From positions 1-55,860 of the forward strand of contig CAZHWR010000006.1 in NCBI GenBank assembly GCA_964536085.1: a stretch of DNA of 55,860 bases. Direction: 5' to 3'. Both the position numbers and the translations under genes were made by a program. Shown here piece by piece: positions 40,464 through 49,175 of this stretch. Under the pieces are notes generated by a model. The model was not told the origin of the DNA and searched no databases. It saw only the letters and a list, made by a program, of their open reading frames with translations. Within the stretch, counting starts at the first letter, position 1, and every line of letters begins with the position of its first letter. The DNA is from CAZHWR01 sp964536085. Lineage in GTDB: Bacteria; Bacillota; Clostridia; Oscillospirales; Ruminococcaceae.

Positions 40464-41966
40464 TTAAATTTTCTTTAACTTGTTCCTCGGCGGTTTGTCT
40501 TTTCCGCCCTGATGAGACGACGGCGGCTGCGCGGGTGAAACGGGAAGCGCAACGGTGAATTCGGTGTATTCACCGAGAACGCTTTTAACGCTTATTTGTC
40601 CTCCGTGGAGTTTAACAATCATCTGGACTATGTTAAGTCCGAGCCCCACTCCGGTTTTGTCCAATCCGCGGGACTTGTCAGTCTTGTAAAAGCGGTCGAA
40701 AATATGGGTGATTTCCTCTTTTGTAAGCCCGTCGCCGGAGTTCCTTATACTGATGTAAGCCATATTGTTTTGGGCTTTGCAGTCGTAGGAAATATATCCG
40801 TTTTCATTTGCAAATTTCACCGCGTTTTCCGTCAGGTTATAAATGACCTGATGTATCATGTCGCGGTCGGCTTTGATTATCAGCTTATCTCTGTCCAAGC
40901 CCTCTATAAAAAGATTTTTAGCTTCTATGCTTTTTTCAAACGAAAAAACCGAATCGCACATTGTGTCGACAATATTGAAGTCGGAATATTGGATCTTTGT
41001 TTCTCCCGCTTCGATTTTCGACAGGTTGAGCATTGAGCGAACAAGCCGTGAAAGACGGTTTACCTCGTCGGACACGATTTTTAAATAATAATCCTGTTTG
41101 TCAGGCGGTATAGTGCCGTCTAAAATTCCGTCGATAAAGCCGCCGATAGAGGTCATCGGGGTTTTGAGCTCGTGCGACACATTCGCGACGAAGCTGCGGC
41201 GTGAATTTTCAAGCGTTGAAAGCGAATCCGACATTTTGTTGAGCGACTTTGCCAGTTCTCCGATTTCGTCGTCGCTTGTAACGGGAATGCGCAAAGAAAA
41301 ATCGCCTTTTCCTATTTTTTGAGCTACGACCGACATATTTTGCAGCGGCTGTGAAAACTGCCTGGTTATAAAATAGACCAAAATAAATGTTATTGCGAGG
41401 ACAATAATCTCACACACTAATAGCAGACGGAACAGGTCTTTGAAAAAAACAGTCATCTGCTTTGCCGGCATAGATGCGTAAATGTATCCCACTATTTCAT
41501 TCGAGAAGTGTACGGGAACACCAACGGAATAGCATTTTTCATCATATACGCCGTTGAAGTCACCTGTTTCCCTGTATTCTCCGCTTTTGGTTTTTTCGAT
41601 AATACTTTCGGAAACGGTGAAGGTTGTGTGAACGCACGGCCTTGCTTCGGTGCAGTATATGACTTTGCCGACGGAGTTAGTCAAAAAGACGTTCGAGTCG
41701 ATAGCGTCGGCAAGCAGACCGTAAAAGCTTTCGATGTTTTTTCCGGAAAGATACATGCTGTCGCTTTGTGCAAGCTGGTTTTCAGTGTATTTAGCCGCCT
41801 TTTGGACATTTGTCTTTAAAAGGTCGTATTTGTCTTCATTGAAATACTGCGTGGAGAATGTTATGAGCAGTATGCTTAAAACGGTAAGGCATGATACTGT
41901 AAGACCGGCGCAGATGGTGAAGTATTTGACGAAAATGCTGCTTTTAATATTGCGTTTGCGTAGCAT
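40464..41966 (-). CDS. Sensor histidine kinase
   Basis: A 500-aa membrane kinase. Two helices (about 15-38 and 178-200) flank an extracellular sensor domain of about 140 residues; a HAMP domain (about 200-255) leads to the dimerisation domain with phospho-acceptor His265 in SHELKTPMTSIGGF, and the ATPase domain contains NLTENAVKFANENG, GDGLTKEE and TGVGLGLNIVQMI. It lies 14 bp after its response regulator. Stimulus unknown. Confidence 0.93.
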   Translation of the reverse strand: MLRKRNIKSSIFVKYFTICAGLTVSCLTVLSILLITFSTQYFNEDKYDLLKTNVQKAAKYTENQLAQSDSMYLSGKNIESFYGLLADAIDSNVFLTNSVGKVIYCTEARPCVHTTFTVSESIIEKTKSGEYRETGDFNGVYDEKCYSVGVPVHFSNEIVGYIYASMPAKQMTVFFKDLFRLLLVCEIIVLAITFILVYFITRQFSQPLQNMSVVAQKIGKGDFSLRIPVTSDDEIGELAKSLNKMSDSLSTLENSRRSFVANVSHELKTPMTSIGGFIDGILDGTIPPDKQDYYLKIVSDEVNRLSRLVRSMLNLSKIEAGETKIQYSDFNIVDTMCDSVFSFEKSIEAKNLFIEGLDRDKLIIKADRDMIHQVIYNLTENAVKFANENGYISYDCKAQNNMAYISIRNSGDGLTKEEITHIFDRFYKTDKSRGLDKTGVGLGLNIVQMIVKLHGGQISVKSVLGEYTEFTVALPVSPAQPPSSHQGGKDKPPRNKLKKI

Positions 41967-41980
41967 TTAAACACCGATCC

Positions 41981-42673
41981 TTACTCGTTCAGTTCAAATT
42001 TATATCCGACGCCCCAAACGGTTTTTAAAGACCATTTGTCGCTTACGCCTTCCAGCTTTTCACGAAGCCTTTTGATGTGAACATCGATAGTTCTTGAATC
42101 GCCGTAGTATTCAAAACCCCATACTTCGTCCAAAAGCTGATCTCTTGTGTAAACTCGGTTGGGATTGGAGGCGAGGTGGAACAAAAGCTCCAGCTCTTTC
42201 GGAGGAGTGTCGATAATTTTGCCGTCCACCTTCAGCTCGTAGCGGGTCATATTGACACTGAGCTTGTCGTAGTTGACTTCCTTTACGTCTTCCTGAGCGT
42301 CTTCAAGGCTTATGCGGCGAAGCACCGCTTTAATGCGGGCGACAATCTCTTTTGTGTCAAACGGTTTTACTACATAGTCATCAGCGCCAAGTTCAAGTCC
42401 GAGTACCTTGTCGAACGTTTCGCCTTTTGCGGTGAGCATTATAATAGGAGTATTGTTTTTCTTTCTGATTTCGCGGCATACCTGCCATCCGTCGAGCGAC
42501 GGGAGCATAACGTCCAGCAGAACAAGATCGGGCTTTAAGGCGTTGAATTTTACCAGCGCTTCTTCGCCGTCATTTGAAATGATAACGTTGTATCCCTCTT
42601 TTTCAAGGTATAATCTTAAAAGCTCGCATATGTTTTTGTCATCGTCAACAACTAATATTTTTCCAAGTGGCAT
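41981..42673 (-). CDS. OmpR/PhoB-family response regulator
   Basis: The receiver domain starts KILVVDDDKNICELLR, with phospho-acceptor Asp54 in LLDVMLPSLDGW and KPFDTKE as the conserved lysine region; the C-terminal winged helix contains the KELELLFHLASNPNRV and YYGDSRTIDVHIKRLREKL motifs. The frame opens upstream to 42757, but the ATG at 42673 follows GAAAGGA and begins the receiver domain normally; 230 aa. It is the first gene of the two-component operon and, by position, may also control the downstream HtrA gene. Confidence 0.93.
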   Translation of the reverse strand: MPLGKILVVDDDKNICELLRLYLEKEGYNVIISNDGEEALVKFNALKPDLVLLDVMLPSLDGWQVCREIRKKNNTPIIMLTAKGETFDKVLGLELGADDYVVKPFDTKEIVARIKAVLRRISLEDAQEDVKEVNYDKLSVNMTRYELKVDGKIIDTPPKELELLFHLASNPNRVYTRDQLLDEVWGFEYYGDSRTIDVHIKRLREKLEGVSDKWSLKTVWGVGYKFELNE

Positions 42674-42897
42674 AATAATATCAATCCTTTCTTTTAAGAC
42701 ATTTGCAAAAACATCAATATTAATTGATAATTCAATATTAACATATTTACAATACAAAAGGTGAACAAATTTTAAATGTTTTAATGCAAATTATTAAATA
42801 AACTGCATATTTTCTATTTATCTTTAGAAAAAAATCCAATAAAGACGTATTATGCCTGTCGGCTTTAAGCAGATACAGTGCAGAATAAAAAAATAGA

Positions 42898-42926
42898 TTG
42901 CTTTAGTGAGATAAATATTGTATACT
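42898..42926 (+). promoter_or_regulatory. Promoter firing into the 127-bp repeat array
   Basis: TTGCTT (42898-42903) and TATACT (42921-42926), 17-bp spacer. The predicted start point (about 42933) coincides with the first base of the first repeat unit, so the array would form the 5' part of the transcript leading to ychF or a separate RNA. Confidence 0.6.
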
Positions 42927-42932
42927 AATAGC

Positions 42933-43449
42933 AATTGAAACCTTTCGGGTTTCAATTGCTATGTCGAGTTTCGCTTTTCGCGCCGAAAAGGACGGGCGCG
43001 AAATCCGCTCTGCGGACCGCAAAACTCGCGGAAGTGAGGAATTACGGAGGCAGACCGATAATTGAAACCTTTCGGGTTTCAATTGTTATGTCGAGTTTCG
43101 CTTTTCGCGCCGAAAAGGACGGGCGCGAAATCCGCTCTGCGNNNNNNNNNNNNNNNNNNNNNNNNNNNNNNNNNNNNNNNNNNNNNNNNNNNNNNNNNNN
43201 NNNNNNNNNNNNNNNNNNNNNNNNNNNNNNNNNNNNNNNNNGAAGTGAGGAATTACGGAGGCAGACCGATAATTGAAACCTTTCGGGTTTCAATTGCTAT
43301 GTCGAGTTTCGCTTTTCGCGCCGAAAAGGACGGGCGCGAAATCCGCTCTGCGGACCGCAAAACTCGCGGAAGTGAGGAATTACGGAGGCAGACCGATAAT
43401 TGAAACCTTTCGGGTTTCAATTGTTATGTCGAGTTTCGCTTTTCGCGCC
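42933..43449 (+). repeat. Array of structured 127-bp tandem repeats (at least 3.4 units)
   Basis: Units begin at 42933, 43060, 43271 and 43398, each with AATTGAAACC. Adjacent readable units are 127 bp apart; the last is cut after 52 bp. Each unit contains hairpin AATTGAAACC/GGTTTCAATT and can fold into a second structure: an outer stem CGAGTTTCGC/GCAAAACTCG (one mismatch) enclosing two hairpins, TTTCGCGCC/GGCGCGAAA and TCCGC/GCGGA, i.e. a three-way junction. The copies are identical except for one position after the first hairpin, TTGCTATG in units 1 and 3 and TTGTTATG in units 2 and 4. The unit length is not a multiple of three, and the ORFs running through it are not credible genes. Confidence 0.9.
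43142..43241. other. Assembly gap (100 N) inside the repeat array
   Basis: One hundred N bases replace sequence. The left flank stops after CTCTGCG and the right flank resumes at GAAGTGAGG. In an intact unit these are separated by only 16 bases, so 100 is a placeholder length and the real gap is probably 16 bp plus a multiple of 127 bp. The true copy number is unknown. Confidence 0.95.
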
Positions 43450-43498
43450 TTGACTTTTTTCATTTGAAAATCTTGCTTCTGTTAGGGGATAAATAATT

Positions 43499-44593
43499 AT
43501 GAAATTAGGTATGGTAGGCTTGCCGAATGTCGGCAAGAGCACATTATTCAACGCTCTTACAAATGCGGGCGCGCAGTCGGCTAACTATCCTTTTTGTACG
43601 ATAGAGCCGAATGTCGGCGTTGTTTCAGTGCCGGACAAGCGTATTGACGCGCTTGCAAAAATGTACGAGCCCGATAAGGTCACTCCCGCGACGCTGGAGT
43701 TTGTTGACATTGCGGGGCTTGTAAAGGGCGCGTCAAAGGGAGAAGGGCTCGGAAACAAGTTTCTTGCGGACATCCGCGAGGTGGACGCTATCGTTCACGT
43801 AGTCCGCTGTTTTGAAGATGCCGATATCGTGCATGTTGACGGTGAGATAGGTCCGAAGCGCGACATTGACACTATAAATTTAGAGCTTATTTTTTCGGAC
43901 ATAGAGATTTTGGACAGGCGTATTGAAAAGACGAAAAAGCTTATCAAGGCGGACAAAAAGTATGCGGCGGATCTACAGCTTTTTGAAGGCTTGAAGGAAC
44001 ATCTTGAGAAAGGGCTTTCTGCGCGCGGCTTCGAGTGTGACGACGAACAGCGCGAGCTTATTTCTGAAATCAACCTGTTATCATCAAAGCCGGTGATATA
44101 CGCTGCGAATATGTGTGAGGACGATTTTATAAATGGAATCGACCAAAACGGCTTTTACAAGCAGGTCAAGGATATTGCCGAGAGCGAAAACTCAGCGGTT
44201 TTGCCGATATGTGCGAAAATCGAGGAGGAAATATCCGATATGTCCGAAGAGGATAAGGCAATGTTCCTGGCAGAACTCAATTTAGACCAGTCGGGGCTTG
44301 ACAGGATAATAAGCGAGGGCTATTCCCTTTTGGGGCTTATCTCGTATCTGACTGCGGGCAAGCCCGAAGTCAGGGCGTGGACTATAAAAAAAGGCACAAA
44401 GGCGCCGCAGGCAGCGGGTAAGATACATACTGATTTTGAGCGCGGCTTTATCCGCGCGGAGGTCGTGTCGTTCGACGACCTGATGGAATGCGGTACTATG
44501 ACGGCGGCGAAAGAAAAAGGACTGGTTCGGCAAGAGGGCAAGGACTACGTTATGTGCGACGGGGATATCGTTTTATTCCGCTTTAACGTCTAG
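43499..44593 (+). CDS. ychF: Redox-regulated ATPase/GTPase YchF (Obg family)
   Basis: YchF binds ribosomes and prefers ATP; it is linked to stress response and translation. The P-loop GLPNVGKST (Lys13) starts the G domain; G3 is DIAGLVKGASKGEGLGN, and the nucleotide-specificity motif is altered to the YchF type (YAANM region). A coiled-coil segment (about 130-190) and a C-terminal TGS domain with KAPQAAGKIHTDFERGFIRAEV complete 364 aa. The start ATG follows TTAGGGGAT. The repeat array lies immediately upstream. Confidence 0.96.
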   Translation: MKLGMVGLPNVGKSTLFNALTNAGAQSANYPFCTIEPNVGVVSVPDKRIDALAKMYEPDKVTPATLEFVDIAGLVKGASKGEGLGNKFLADIREVDAIVHVVRCFEDADIVHVDGEIGPKRDIDTINLELIFSDIEILDRRIEKTKKLIKADKKYAADLQLFEGLKEHLEKGLSARGFECDDEQRELISEINLLSSKPVIYAANMCEDDFINGIDQNGFYKQVKDIAESENSAVLPICAKIEEEISDMSEEDKAMFLAELNLDQSGLDRIISEGYSLLGLISYLTAGKPEVRAWTIKKGTKAPQAAGKIHTDFERGFIRAEVVSFDDLMECGTMTAAKEKGLVRQEGKDYVMCDGDIVLFRFNV

Positions 44594-44607
44594 CAGGGTA
44601 GTCTTGT

Positions 44608-45644
44608 ATGCAGAACGATTGGAACAGGCTGAATAACGCCGCGAAAATTTTTCCGAGTGCGGGAGGAAAAACCGATACTCAGGTTTTCAGGTTTTCCTGC
44701 GAGCTGTTTGAAAAAATTGACGGCGGGGTACTGCAAAAGGCACTTGACGAGACGATTGAGCTGTTCGGTGTTTTTAAGTGTGTTTTAAGGCGCGGCGTGT
44801 TTTGGTATTATTTTGAAGATACTGATTTGCGTCCGACGGCAAAGCTCGAACATGCTCATCCGTGCGCTCCTCTTTATGATAAAGATAAAAAAAGCCTGTT
44901 GTTCGAGGTCACATATTACAAAAACAGAATAAATTTCGAGGTATTCTACTCTCTGACGGACGGCACGGGCGCCGTTAATTTCATAAAAACGCTGGCGGTT
45001 AAATATATCTGCGCGGCGCACGGTATCAAGGAGCCCGCCGCCGACTACGACGCTTCGTTTGCCCAAAGGGAGACCGACAGTTTTAAAAAATACTATTCGG
45101 GAACCAAGGTGAAATCCGCCGCGGGCGTACATCGTTAAAGGCGCAAAGCTGCCTGCAAACGGGCTTAGGATGATTTCGGGTTTTTCCCGCTTCATTTAAA
45201 TTTAACGGCGGCGCTGATTTTGAAAACGTTGTAAAAAAGATAGACTGCGATATAAAGCGGCATCAGTCTTCAAAGGAGCTTTCAAAGATTGTCGACGCAT
45301 ATTCTGCGATAGAAAATAATTTTTTTGCAAGGATGGCGCCTCTGGCTTTTAAAGATCTTGTGCTTAAGGCGGCGTATGATTTTTCTATGAAAAAGCACCG
45401 CGACGGTTTCAAATATCGGCGTTGTGACAGTGCCGGACGAAGTTAAGGATTTTATCCGTTCTTTCGGATTTTTTGCGGGTACGGCAAAGGTGCAGGCGTG
45501 CGTTATGAGTTTCAGCGGCGCAACATCGGTCTGTTTCACCTCGCCATTTGTCAGCACGGATATCGAAATGTTTTTTTTCAAAGGCTTGTAAGCGAGGGCA
45601 TAGACGTTGAAATAACGGCAAATTTACCTGAAGAAAAGCAGTAG
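44608..45644 (+). pseudogene. Alcohol acetyltransferase/condensation-like protein, degraded
   Basis: The first 176 codons (44608-45138) read MQNDWNRLNNAAKIFPSAGG and continue with LRRGVFWYYFE and FEVFYSLTDGTGAVNF, resembling a clostridial family of acyltransferase/condensation-fold proteins. In that family a HXXXDG motif is expected; here the His position is Tyr. After a stop near 45138 only fragments remain: KGAKLP, then FENVVKKIDCDIKRH and NNFFARMAPLAFKDLV in another frame, NIGVVTVPDEVKDFIRSF after a further shift, and RLVSEGIDVEITANLPEEKQ at the end. A central part is missing. At least three frameshifts and a deletion show a pseudogene. Family identification is from memory. Confidence 0.8.
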
Positions 45645-45653
45645 GGGGATCGT

Positions 45654-46312
45654 ATGCAATACTGCGGAAAATGCCGTGTTTCGGTGCGCGGCGGGGATAA
45701 AAAATGTCCGCTGTGTCAGTCGAAGCTTTCAGGGACTGCCGAAAGCGGGCGGTATCCAAAGCTTGAAATAAAAAACAGCAGACTGGTATTTGCGGTTAAA
45801 ATCGCAGCGCTTACCACTGTGCTTCTTTGCATTGCGCGGCGGGCGCGGTCAATATTATCGTTACTCCGGCGAAAATTGGTCTGTTCTTGCGGTATCGTGA
45901 GCTGCGTGCGTTTGGCTGTGCTTTCTGTACGCATTGAAAAAACGCCGTAAAATTTCCAGAAATATTATAGTTCAGGTGATACTTTTTTGCTTGCTAAGCG
46001 TAGTTTGGGATATCGCTACAGGGAAAACGGATGGTCAGTGAATTATGTTATACCCTGTGTTTGCGGCGCGGCGGCTGTCGTGATGGAGGTTTTAGCGCTT
46101 ATACTTAAAATGCCCGCCTCGGATTACATCTTCTGCCTTTTGTGGGACGCCGCTTTCGGGCTTGTCCCTGCGCTTTTGGTTTTAACAGGGAATGTGACGG
46201 TGATAATGCCGTCGGTCATATGCATATCGATAAGCATAGCTGTTATTTTTTAGTTGCGCTGTTTTTCGGAAAAGATATTGTGTTGGAAATAAAGAAAAGA
46301 TTTCATATGTAA
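45654..46312 (+). pseudogene. DUF6320-like zinc-ribbon membrane protein, degraded
   Basis: Starts MQYCGKCRVSVRGGDKKCPLC, a zinc ribbon with two CXXC pairs, then a membrane part spread over several frames: KIAALTTVLLCIA, AVNIIVTPAKI, then VWLCFLYALKKRRKISRNII and LLSVVWDIATG, then NYVIPCVCGAAAVVMEVLALIL through ISISIAVIF, and finally VLEIKKRFHM. At least three frameshifts and in-frame stops break it. DUF6320 proteins are small membrane proteins with an N-terminal zinc ribbon, often found next to the acyltransferase-like gene that precedes it here; both genes have decayed together. Confidence 0.75.
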
Positions 46313-46425
46313 AAACGTTAATAAACCTAGCGGGATATTGCTTTAACTCAAAAACCGTTTGTGGTTTTTATAAATTCCGGCATTTAAAATATGTCGCATT
46401 TTATAGCAAAGAAAGGAATATTTGA

Positions 46426-46713
46426 ATGAATTTTACGGGAATAATAATCGCGGCGCTTTGCTTTTTGTCGATTGGAGTTTTTCATCCGGTCGTGGTAAAG
46501 GCGGAGTACCATTTTTCAAAAAGAATATGGCCGGCGTTTATGGCGGCGGGTATAATACTGCTTGCGGTTTCGGTGTTTTTGCAGAATGTGATTTTGCAGT
46601 CAATTTTAGGCGCGGTAGGATGCTCCTGCCTTTGGAGCATTAAAGAACTGTTTGAGCAGGAGCAAAGGGTCAAAAGGGGATGGTTTCCCGAAAACCCGAA
46701 AAGGAAAAAATAA
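46426..46713 (+). CDS. DUF4491 family small membrane protein
   Basis: A 95-aa protein with three hydrophobic helices (about 3-24, 33-50, 52-68) and a charged C-terminal tail. The motifs MNFTGIIIAALCF, GVFHPVVVKAEYHFSKR and LWSIKELFEQEQRVKRGWFPENPKRKK match the DUF4491 family as remembered. Function unknown. GAAAGGA precedes the ATG. It is intact, unlike the two genes before it. Confidence 0.88.
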   Translation: MNFTGIIIAALCFLSIGVFHPVVVKAEYHFSKRIWPAFMAAGIILLAVSVFLQNVILQSILGAVGCSCLWSIKELFEQEQRVKRGWFPENPKRKK

Positions 46714-46865
46714 TTTTGCGCCGATTACAGCGAACAAGCCTTTGCTGCCTGAAGTACTGCAAAGCATCCGGCAGGCGCATGAGTCTTTTTGTCAGTCATG
46801 CGGAGTTACCGAGAAACTTTATATTGCACACGCCGTATTATATCAATACCGGCATTTGTTGAACG

Positions 46866-46907
46866 AAAAACAGTTGGGCTTTCCGTATGGAAGGTCCAAC
46901 TGTTTTT
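46866..46907 (+). terminator. Terminator-like hairpin downstream of the DUF4491 gene
   Basis: AAAAACAGTTGG pairs with CCAACTGTTTTT, with an inner CTTTCC/GGAAGG stem. The region 46714-46865 between the gene and this hairpin shows no gene. Confidence 0.7.
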
Positions 46908-46913
46908 AGAAAT

Positions 46914-46949
46914 AAAGAACGATGAAAATATTGTTTTCATCGTTCTTTT
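46914..46949. terminator. Bidirectional terminator at the argS 3' side
   Basis: AAGAACGATGAAAA pairs with TTTTCATCGTTCTT, flanked by A- and T-rich sequence; it lies 17 bp beyond the argS stop and would end the argS operon on the minus strand. Confidence 0.75.
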
Positions 46950-46964
46950 CTTGTTTATTCAAGA

Positions 46965-48653
46965 CTACATCGATTCGGGAGCGGTGATTTTAAGTATCGA
47001 CAGAGCGTTTTTTAAAACGGTTTTTACAGCGCTGCAAAGCAACAGCCTTGCCTGCATGAGCTCGCTTTCATCACAGCGGACGCGGCAGGCGTTGTAAAAT
47101 TTGTGAAATTTGGTCGCAAGCTCGATGGAATACCGCGTTATCCTCGCGGCGTCGTACGACTTTGCAGCTTCCTCGATGACATTCGGAAACGACGCGAGAT
47201 GGCGGATGAGTTCGATCTCTTCGCCGGCGGTCAAGCGGGGGAGAGTCAGTTCGGAAGAATTTTCAGGAGTTATTCCATCGTCGGCAAGCGACTTCAATAT
47301 GCTGCATATGCGCGCGTGCGCGTATTGTACATAGTAAACAGGGTTTTCGCTGGATTTTTCCACTGCAAGGTCAAGGTCAAAATCAAAGTGAGAGTTTGCT
47401 TCCCGCGTGTTGAAGAAAAAGCGCGCCGCGTCGATCGGAACCTCGTCAAGCAGTGTCACAAGCGTTATCGCTTTGCCGCTTCGCTTGCTCGCTTTTATGA
47501 CCTCGCCGTCGCGCACAAGGCGCACCATCTGCATAAGCAGCGCGTCGAGCCTGTTTGGGTCTATGCCGAGAGCCTTTAGGGCGGATTTAAGACGGGGTAC
47601 ATATCCGTGATGATCCGCGCCGAGAACGTCTATAGCCTTGTCAAAATTGCGTTCGGCAAGCTTGTTGTAGTGATAAGCGATATCGGGTACGATGTAGGTC
47701 GGAATTCCGTTTGAGCGAAGAAGCACGAAATCCTGCTCTGCTCCGAAATCGGTCGCCTTAAACCAGAGCGCGCCGTCCTTTTCATATGTCGCGCCGTTTT
47801 CTTTAAACAGCTTGATGACTTTGTCGACCGCTCCGCTTTTGTGCAGGGAGGATTCCAAAAACCATGTGTCGTAATTTATGCGGTATTTTTCAAGGTCGGT
47901 TTTAAGCCCCGCGATGTTTTTCGGAAGCGCAAATTCCACGAGCGCCGCGCGGCGCTCCTCGGACGTACTATCGACGTATTTGTCACCGTAGATTTCCGCA
48001 AAGTTTTCGGCGTGCCTGACGATATCCGCACCGTGATAAGAATCTTCGGGAAGCTCCGCGTCCTTGCCGAAGTGCTGCAAATATCGGATTTCAAGAGAAA
48101 GGGCAAATTTTTGTATCTGATTTCCCGCGTCGTTTACGTAAAATTCCCGTTCCACACGGTATCCCGCCCAGTCGAGTATCGAAGCCAGACTGTCGCCTAT
48201 TGCGCCGCCGCGTGCGTTGCCGATGTGCATGGGACCGGTGGGATTTGCGGAAACAAATTCGACTAAAACGCTTTTGCCTTTGCCGTAATCGGTTTTGCCG
48301 TAATCGTCTTTTTCTCGGTTTACAGCGATAACTGCGTTTTCAAAATATTTGTGAGAAAAGAAAAAGTTTATAAATCCCGGACCTGCTATCTCAAAACGTT
48401 CGAACATCGTCCCGTCGAGCACGATTTCCGCACAGACAGCTTCGGCGATAGCGCGCGGCGGCATTTTGAACGCTTTTGCATTTACCATGGCGGCGTTTGT
48501 CGCCAGGTCGCCGTGAGAAACGTCGGCGGGGACTTCTATGTTGAATGAATTCATCGGCTCTGACGGAAGAGCGCCGTTTGCAGCGGCGCGTCCTACCGCG
48601 GAAAGAATAAGCTCGTGAAGCTCGTCCTTAGCCTTTTGTATCAAATTGGTCAT
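46965..48653 (-). CDS. argS: Arginyl-tRNA synthetase
   Basis: Class I aminoacyl-tRNA synthetase charging tRNA-Arg. The HIGH motif is HIGN at 143-146 within NPTGPMHIGNARGGAIGD; the additional N-terminal tRNA D-loop binding domain (1-~110) and the C-terminal DALR anticodon-binding domain (SYDAARITRYSIELATKFHKFYNACRV) are clear. As in most ArgRS proteins the KMSKS loop is not canonical (KASKRSGKAITL). 562 aa. Last gene of a minus-strand run ddl-murI-DUF1934-argS. Confidence 0.97.
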   Translation of the reverse strand: MTNLIQKAKDELHELILSAVGRAAANGALPSEPMNSFNIEVPADVSHGDLATNAAMVNAKAFKMPPRAIAEAVCAEIVLDGTMFERFEIAGPGFINFFFSHKYFENAVIAVNREKDDYGKTDYGKGKSVLVEFVSANPTGPMHIGNARGGAIGDSLASILDWAGYRVEREFYVNDAGNQIQKFALSLEIRYLQHFGKDAELPEDSYHGADIVRHAENFAEIYGDKYVDSTSEERRAALVEFALPKNIAGLKTDLEKYRINYDTWFLESSLHKSGAVDKVIKLFKENGATYEKDGALWFKATDFGAEQDFVLLRSNGIPTYIVPDIAYHYNKLAERNFDKAIDVLGADHHGYVPRLKSALKALGIDPNRLDALLMQMVRLVRDGEVIKASKRSGKAITLVTLLDEVPIDAARFFFNTREANSHFDFDLDLAVEKSSENPVYYVQYAHARICSILKSLADDGITPENSSELTLPRLTAGEEIELIRHLASFPNVIEEAAKSYDAARITRYSIELATKFHKFYNACRVRCDESELMQARLLLCSAVKTVLKNALSILKITAPESM

Positions 48654-48697
48654 ATGTTGAACTTCCTTTCTTAAATACGCCTGAAGTACAGCGGCGG

Positions 48698-49132
48698 CTA
48701 TGCCTTTGCCTCGCTCTGTTTAACGTCGATATAAATTTCGTGAGTGCTGACTAAGCTCGAATTGATGTCAAGATTGTATTTGCAGTAAAACCGTCCGCCG
48801 GATTCGCCGAGGTCGTGCTCTATGCTGCTCGCGCTTATGCCGACTTCCAGTTGCCCGTAAGGGGTGCCGTAAATCCCGGTGCTTTTCCGACCTAACTCCA
48901 TAATGAGGTGGGAGGGATTTTTGCCCGAACGCATAAGCGTCATTCTGCGGTTGCCGTCGATTTTCAGCGTAGTGCGGCAGTTTTCGTACCCGGTGACCGC
49001 GGACTCCAAATATGTAATATACGTTTTGTTGTTTTTGAAGTAAATATTACCTGTGGTAAATAACTCCGTGGTGTCTTTTTGATCGTCCACGGTTTGTATA
49101 CCTTTTATATTTATAAGCACATTATTTTTCAT
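48698..49132 (-). CDS. DUF1934 (YwiB-like) beta-barrel protein
   Basis: A 144-aa protein matching the DUF1934 family, small calycin-like beta-barrel proteins of unknown function. Typical parts are INIKGIQTVDDQKDTTEL at the N-terminus, YITYLESAVTGYENCRTTLKI, the GTPYGQLEVGI segment and the C-terminal GGRFYCKYNLDINSSLVSTHEIYIDV. The gene is usually found next to argS in Firmicutes, as here (44 bp ahead of it). Confidence 0.88.
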   Translation of the reverse strand: MKNNVLINIKGIQTVDDQKDTTELFTTGNIYFKNNKTYITYLESAVTGYENCRTTLKIDGNRRMTLMRSGKNPSHLIMELGRKSTGIYGTPYGQLEVGISASSIEHDLGESGGRFYCKYNLDINSSLVSTHEIYIDVKQSEAKA

Positions 49133-49175
49133 TTTATATCATTTCTTTCATTCCTGATATGCGTTATGCGCGGGG

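Noticed and set aside
42933..43449. CRISPR array, because the repeats begin with ATTGAAAC-like sequence
   Set aside because: There are no unique spacers: the full 127-bp units are identical, and no cas genes are present.
42935..43467. Protein-coding ORFs running through the 127-bp repeats
   Set aside because: The unit is not a multiple of three, frames shift between copies and pass through N bases, and strong RNA-type palindromes explain the sequence better.
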